NCBI GenBank assembly: GCA_015494185.1
Contig: WGBT01000041.1
Location: forward strand, 1 to 6,829
Direction: 5' to 3'
Source of the DNA: Hyphomicrobiales bacterium
GTDB taxonomy: Bacteria > Pseudomonadota > Alphaproteobacteria > Rhizobiales > S144-35
Length of the DNA: 6,829 bases
In this document: positions 5,616 to 6,829 of the stretch, piece by piece
How the letters are laid out: each line of letters starts with the position of its first letter
How positions within the stretch are numbered: the first letter of the stretch is position 1
Translations under genes and position numbers: made by a program
Notes under the pieces: generated by a model
The model's input: only the letters and a program-made list of their open reading frames with translations
Database searches by the model: none
Told to the model about the DNA's origin: nothing

Positions 5616-6731
5616 CTATGCCTTGACCCCGGCCCCAATGGCCGGCGGCGCGGCCGGATCAAGGGGCCAACGGGCACGGGCTGGTGTGTCGAGCGGATCA
5701 CGCAAGCCGCGGACCAATCGTTCCGCCCCGGCCCAGGCGATCATGGCGGCATTGTCGGTACACAAATGCGCCGGCGGAATGCTCAGTTCAAAGCCGCGCT
5801 CTTTGGTCAAATCCTGCAAATGCCGCCGCAAAACCGCATTGGCGGCAACCCCGCCGGCCACCACGAGAGCGGGGCGGCGCGGGTGCGCGTCACTTGCCCC
5901 TGCTGACAGATCGGACAACATCGGCAAGAACAGCTGCATGGCGCGATCCACCCGATCCCGCAGACTTTCAACGACAGCGGCTTGAAACGACGCACACAAA
6001 TCACAAATATCACGGTCTGACAACGGCTCCAGCTTCTTGGCCACGTGACGCACCGCGGTTTTCAAGCCTGAAAAGGAAAAATGCGGCTCTTCGCGCCCCA
6101 TCATCGGCCGCGGCAAGGCAAACCGTTCTGGATCGCCCTTGGCCGCCCATCGTTCAACTGCCGCGCCTCCCGGATAGCCCAACCCCAACAGCTTGGCGGT
6201 TTTGTCGAAGGCTTCGCCAAGCGCATCATCGACGGTCGTGCCAAGCCGGGTATAAGCCCCCACATCTTTCACCACAAGCGTTTGGGTATGGCCTCCGGAA
6301 ATCAACAACAGCAAATAGGGCGGACGACGCGCCTCCGTAAGGCCTGGCGTCAGCGCATGGGCTTCCAGATGATTGACCGCCACCAGCGGCAGCCCCCGGG
6401 CCAGCGCAATCGCCTTGGCGGTCACCAAACCCACCATCAAGCCGCCAATCAGACCAGGCCCCGCGGTTACTGCAACCGCATCCAAGCCGGACCAGTCAAG
6501 TTGCGCCTCTGCCATTGCCGCCTCGATCAACTGGTCGAGAATGGCGACATGGGCCCGCGCGGCAATCTCTGGCACGACCCCGCCAAAAACGGCATGTTCC
6601 GCCAATTGGGATCGCACCACATTGGCCAAAATCCGCCCAAAGCCCTCAGGCGTTCGCGCCACCACTGCCGCGGCGGTTTCGTCACAACTGGTTTCAATCC
6701 CTAAAATCCGGATTTCCCCGCGATCAGCCAT
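5616..6731 (-). CDS. tsaD: tRNA N6-adenosine threonylcarbamoyltransferase TsaD
   Basis: The 371-residue protein transfers the threonylcarbamoyl group from threonylcarbamoyl-AMP to A37 of ANN-decoding tRNAs (t6A), acting with TsaB and TsaE in the cytoplasm. It shows the ASKHA-fold signatures in order: ILGIETSCDETA (9-20), VVPEIAARAH (52-61), TAGPGLIGGLMVG (89-101), the metal-binding HxxxH as HLEAH (121-125), LISGGHTQ (143-150), DDALGEAFDKTAKLLGLGYPGG (168-189, ATP site), FSFSGLKTAV (218-227), AGGVAAN (292-298) and CTDNAAM (324-330) with the metal-ligand Asp326. All key residues appear intact. Compared with the E. coli protein as I remember it, there is an extra stretch before AGGVAAN, at about 266-286. 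The ATG at 6731 has GAGGAA (6740-6745) 8 nt upstream. It is the first gene of the probable tsaD-gpsA operon. TsaB and TsaE are not in the window. Older annotations call it gcp or glycoprotease. Confidence 0.97.
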   Translation of the reverse strand: MADRGEIRILGIETSCDETAAAVVARTPEGFGRILANVVRSQLAEHAVFGGVVPEIAARAHVAILDQLIEAAMAEAQLDWSGLDAVAVTAGPGLIGGLMVGLVTAKAIALARGLPLVAVNHLEAHALTPGLTEARRPPYLLLLISGGHTQTLVVKDVGAYTRLGTTVDDALGEAFDKTAKLLGLGYPGGAAVERWAAKGDPERFALPRPMMGREEPHFSFSGLKTAVRHVAKKLEPLSDRDICDLCASFQAAVVESLRDRVDRAMQLFLPMLSDLSAGASDAHPRRPALVVAGGVAANAVLRRHLQDLTKERGFELSIPPAHLCTDNAAMIAWAGAERLVRGLRDPLDTPARARWPLDPAAPPAIGAGVKA

Positions 6732-6829
6732 TTACGTTCTTCCTCAAAACTGGCATTAATGCCCCAATTTTCTGTGCATAGGGCCAGCCATAACACATGG
6801 CGCCCATACAGAACAGAACCATATAGAAC
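6732..6829 (-). promoter_or_regulatory. tsaD upstream region with ribosome site and a 12-bp palindrome
   Basis: The 98 bp before tsaD contain its ribosome binding site (GAGGAA, 6740-6745) and a perfect 12-bp palindrome GGCATTAATGCC at 6752-6763, just upstream of that site. No clear -35/-10 pair is visible. A minus-strand frame stays open from the window edge to a TGA at 6726-6724, overlapping the tsaD start. It could be the tail of an upstream gene, but 34 codons is too short to support that. Confidence 0.45.

Noticed and set aside
5247..5906. 219-codon plus-strand frame opposite gpsA and tsaD
   Set aside because: It is antisense to two well-identified housekeeping genes and covers parts of both. 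It shows no domain signature.
6724..6829. Tail of an upstream minus-strand gene overlapping the tsaD start
   Set aside because: Two of the three minus-strand frames are open over this short stretch, so openness carries little weight, and no domain is recognisable.

Overview
The window looks like chromosomal DNA of a Gram-negative bacterium, most likely an alphaproteobacterium. The supports are the tsaD-gpsA gene pair, a zeta-class maleylacetoacetate isomerase of proteobacterial type, and moderately GC-rich coding DNA. This rests on protein character and gene order read by eye. No rRNA, tRNA, CRISPR array or transposase gene is visible.

Layout. (1) Positions 1-768, minus strand: the N-terminal 256 codons of an unrecognised multi-pass membrane protein whose C-terminus lies beyond the window edge. 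(2) Positions 769-1046: an AT-rich divergent intergenic region with a perfect 14-bp tandem duplication close to the next gene. (3) Positions 1047-3197, plus: a 716-residue protein with the framework of a membrane-anchored metallophosphoesterase. At least two of its metal-binding motifs have lost their key residues, so it looks like a pseudo-phosphatase. (4) Positions 3326-3973, plus: maiA, maleylacetoacetate isomerase, an enzyme of phenylalanine/tyrosine catabolism. (5) Positions 3974-4520: 547 bp between convergent genes, rich in repeats. It holds two short direct-repeat sets with 17-bp periods, a large imperfect palindrome (about 4169-4316) and a further hairpin that shares a strand with it. 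(6) Positions 4521-5522 and 5616-6731, minus: gpsA preceded by tsaD, probably one operon. (7) Positions 6732-6829: leader of tsaD, with no clear gene.

How the genes relate. tsaD (tRNA t6A modification) and gpsA (glycerol 3-phosphate for phospholipids) are housekeeping genes that are often adjacent. maiA stands alone here, without hmgA or fahA. The divergent pair at 1-3197 is the least described part: two multi-spanning membrane proteins facing away from a shared control region, one with an apparently dead phosphatase domain. The palindromic element at 4169-4316 is the other part most worth following up. Its sequence is open in one frame on each strand, and it resembles a small non-autonomous palindromic repeat family rather than an ordinary terminator.
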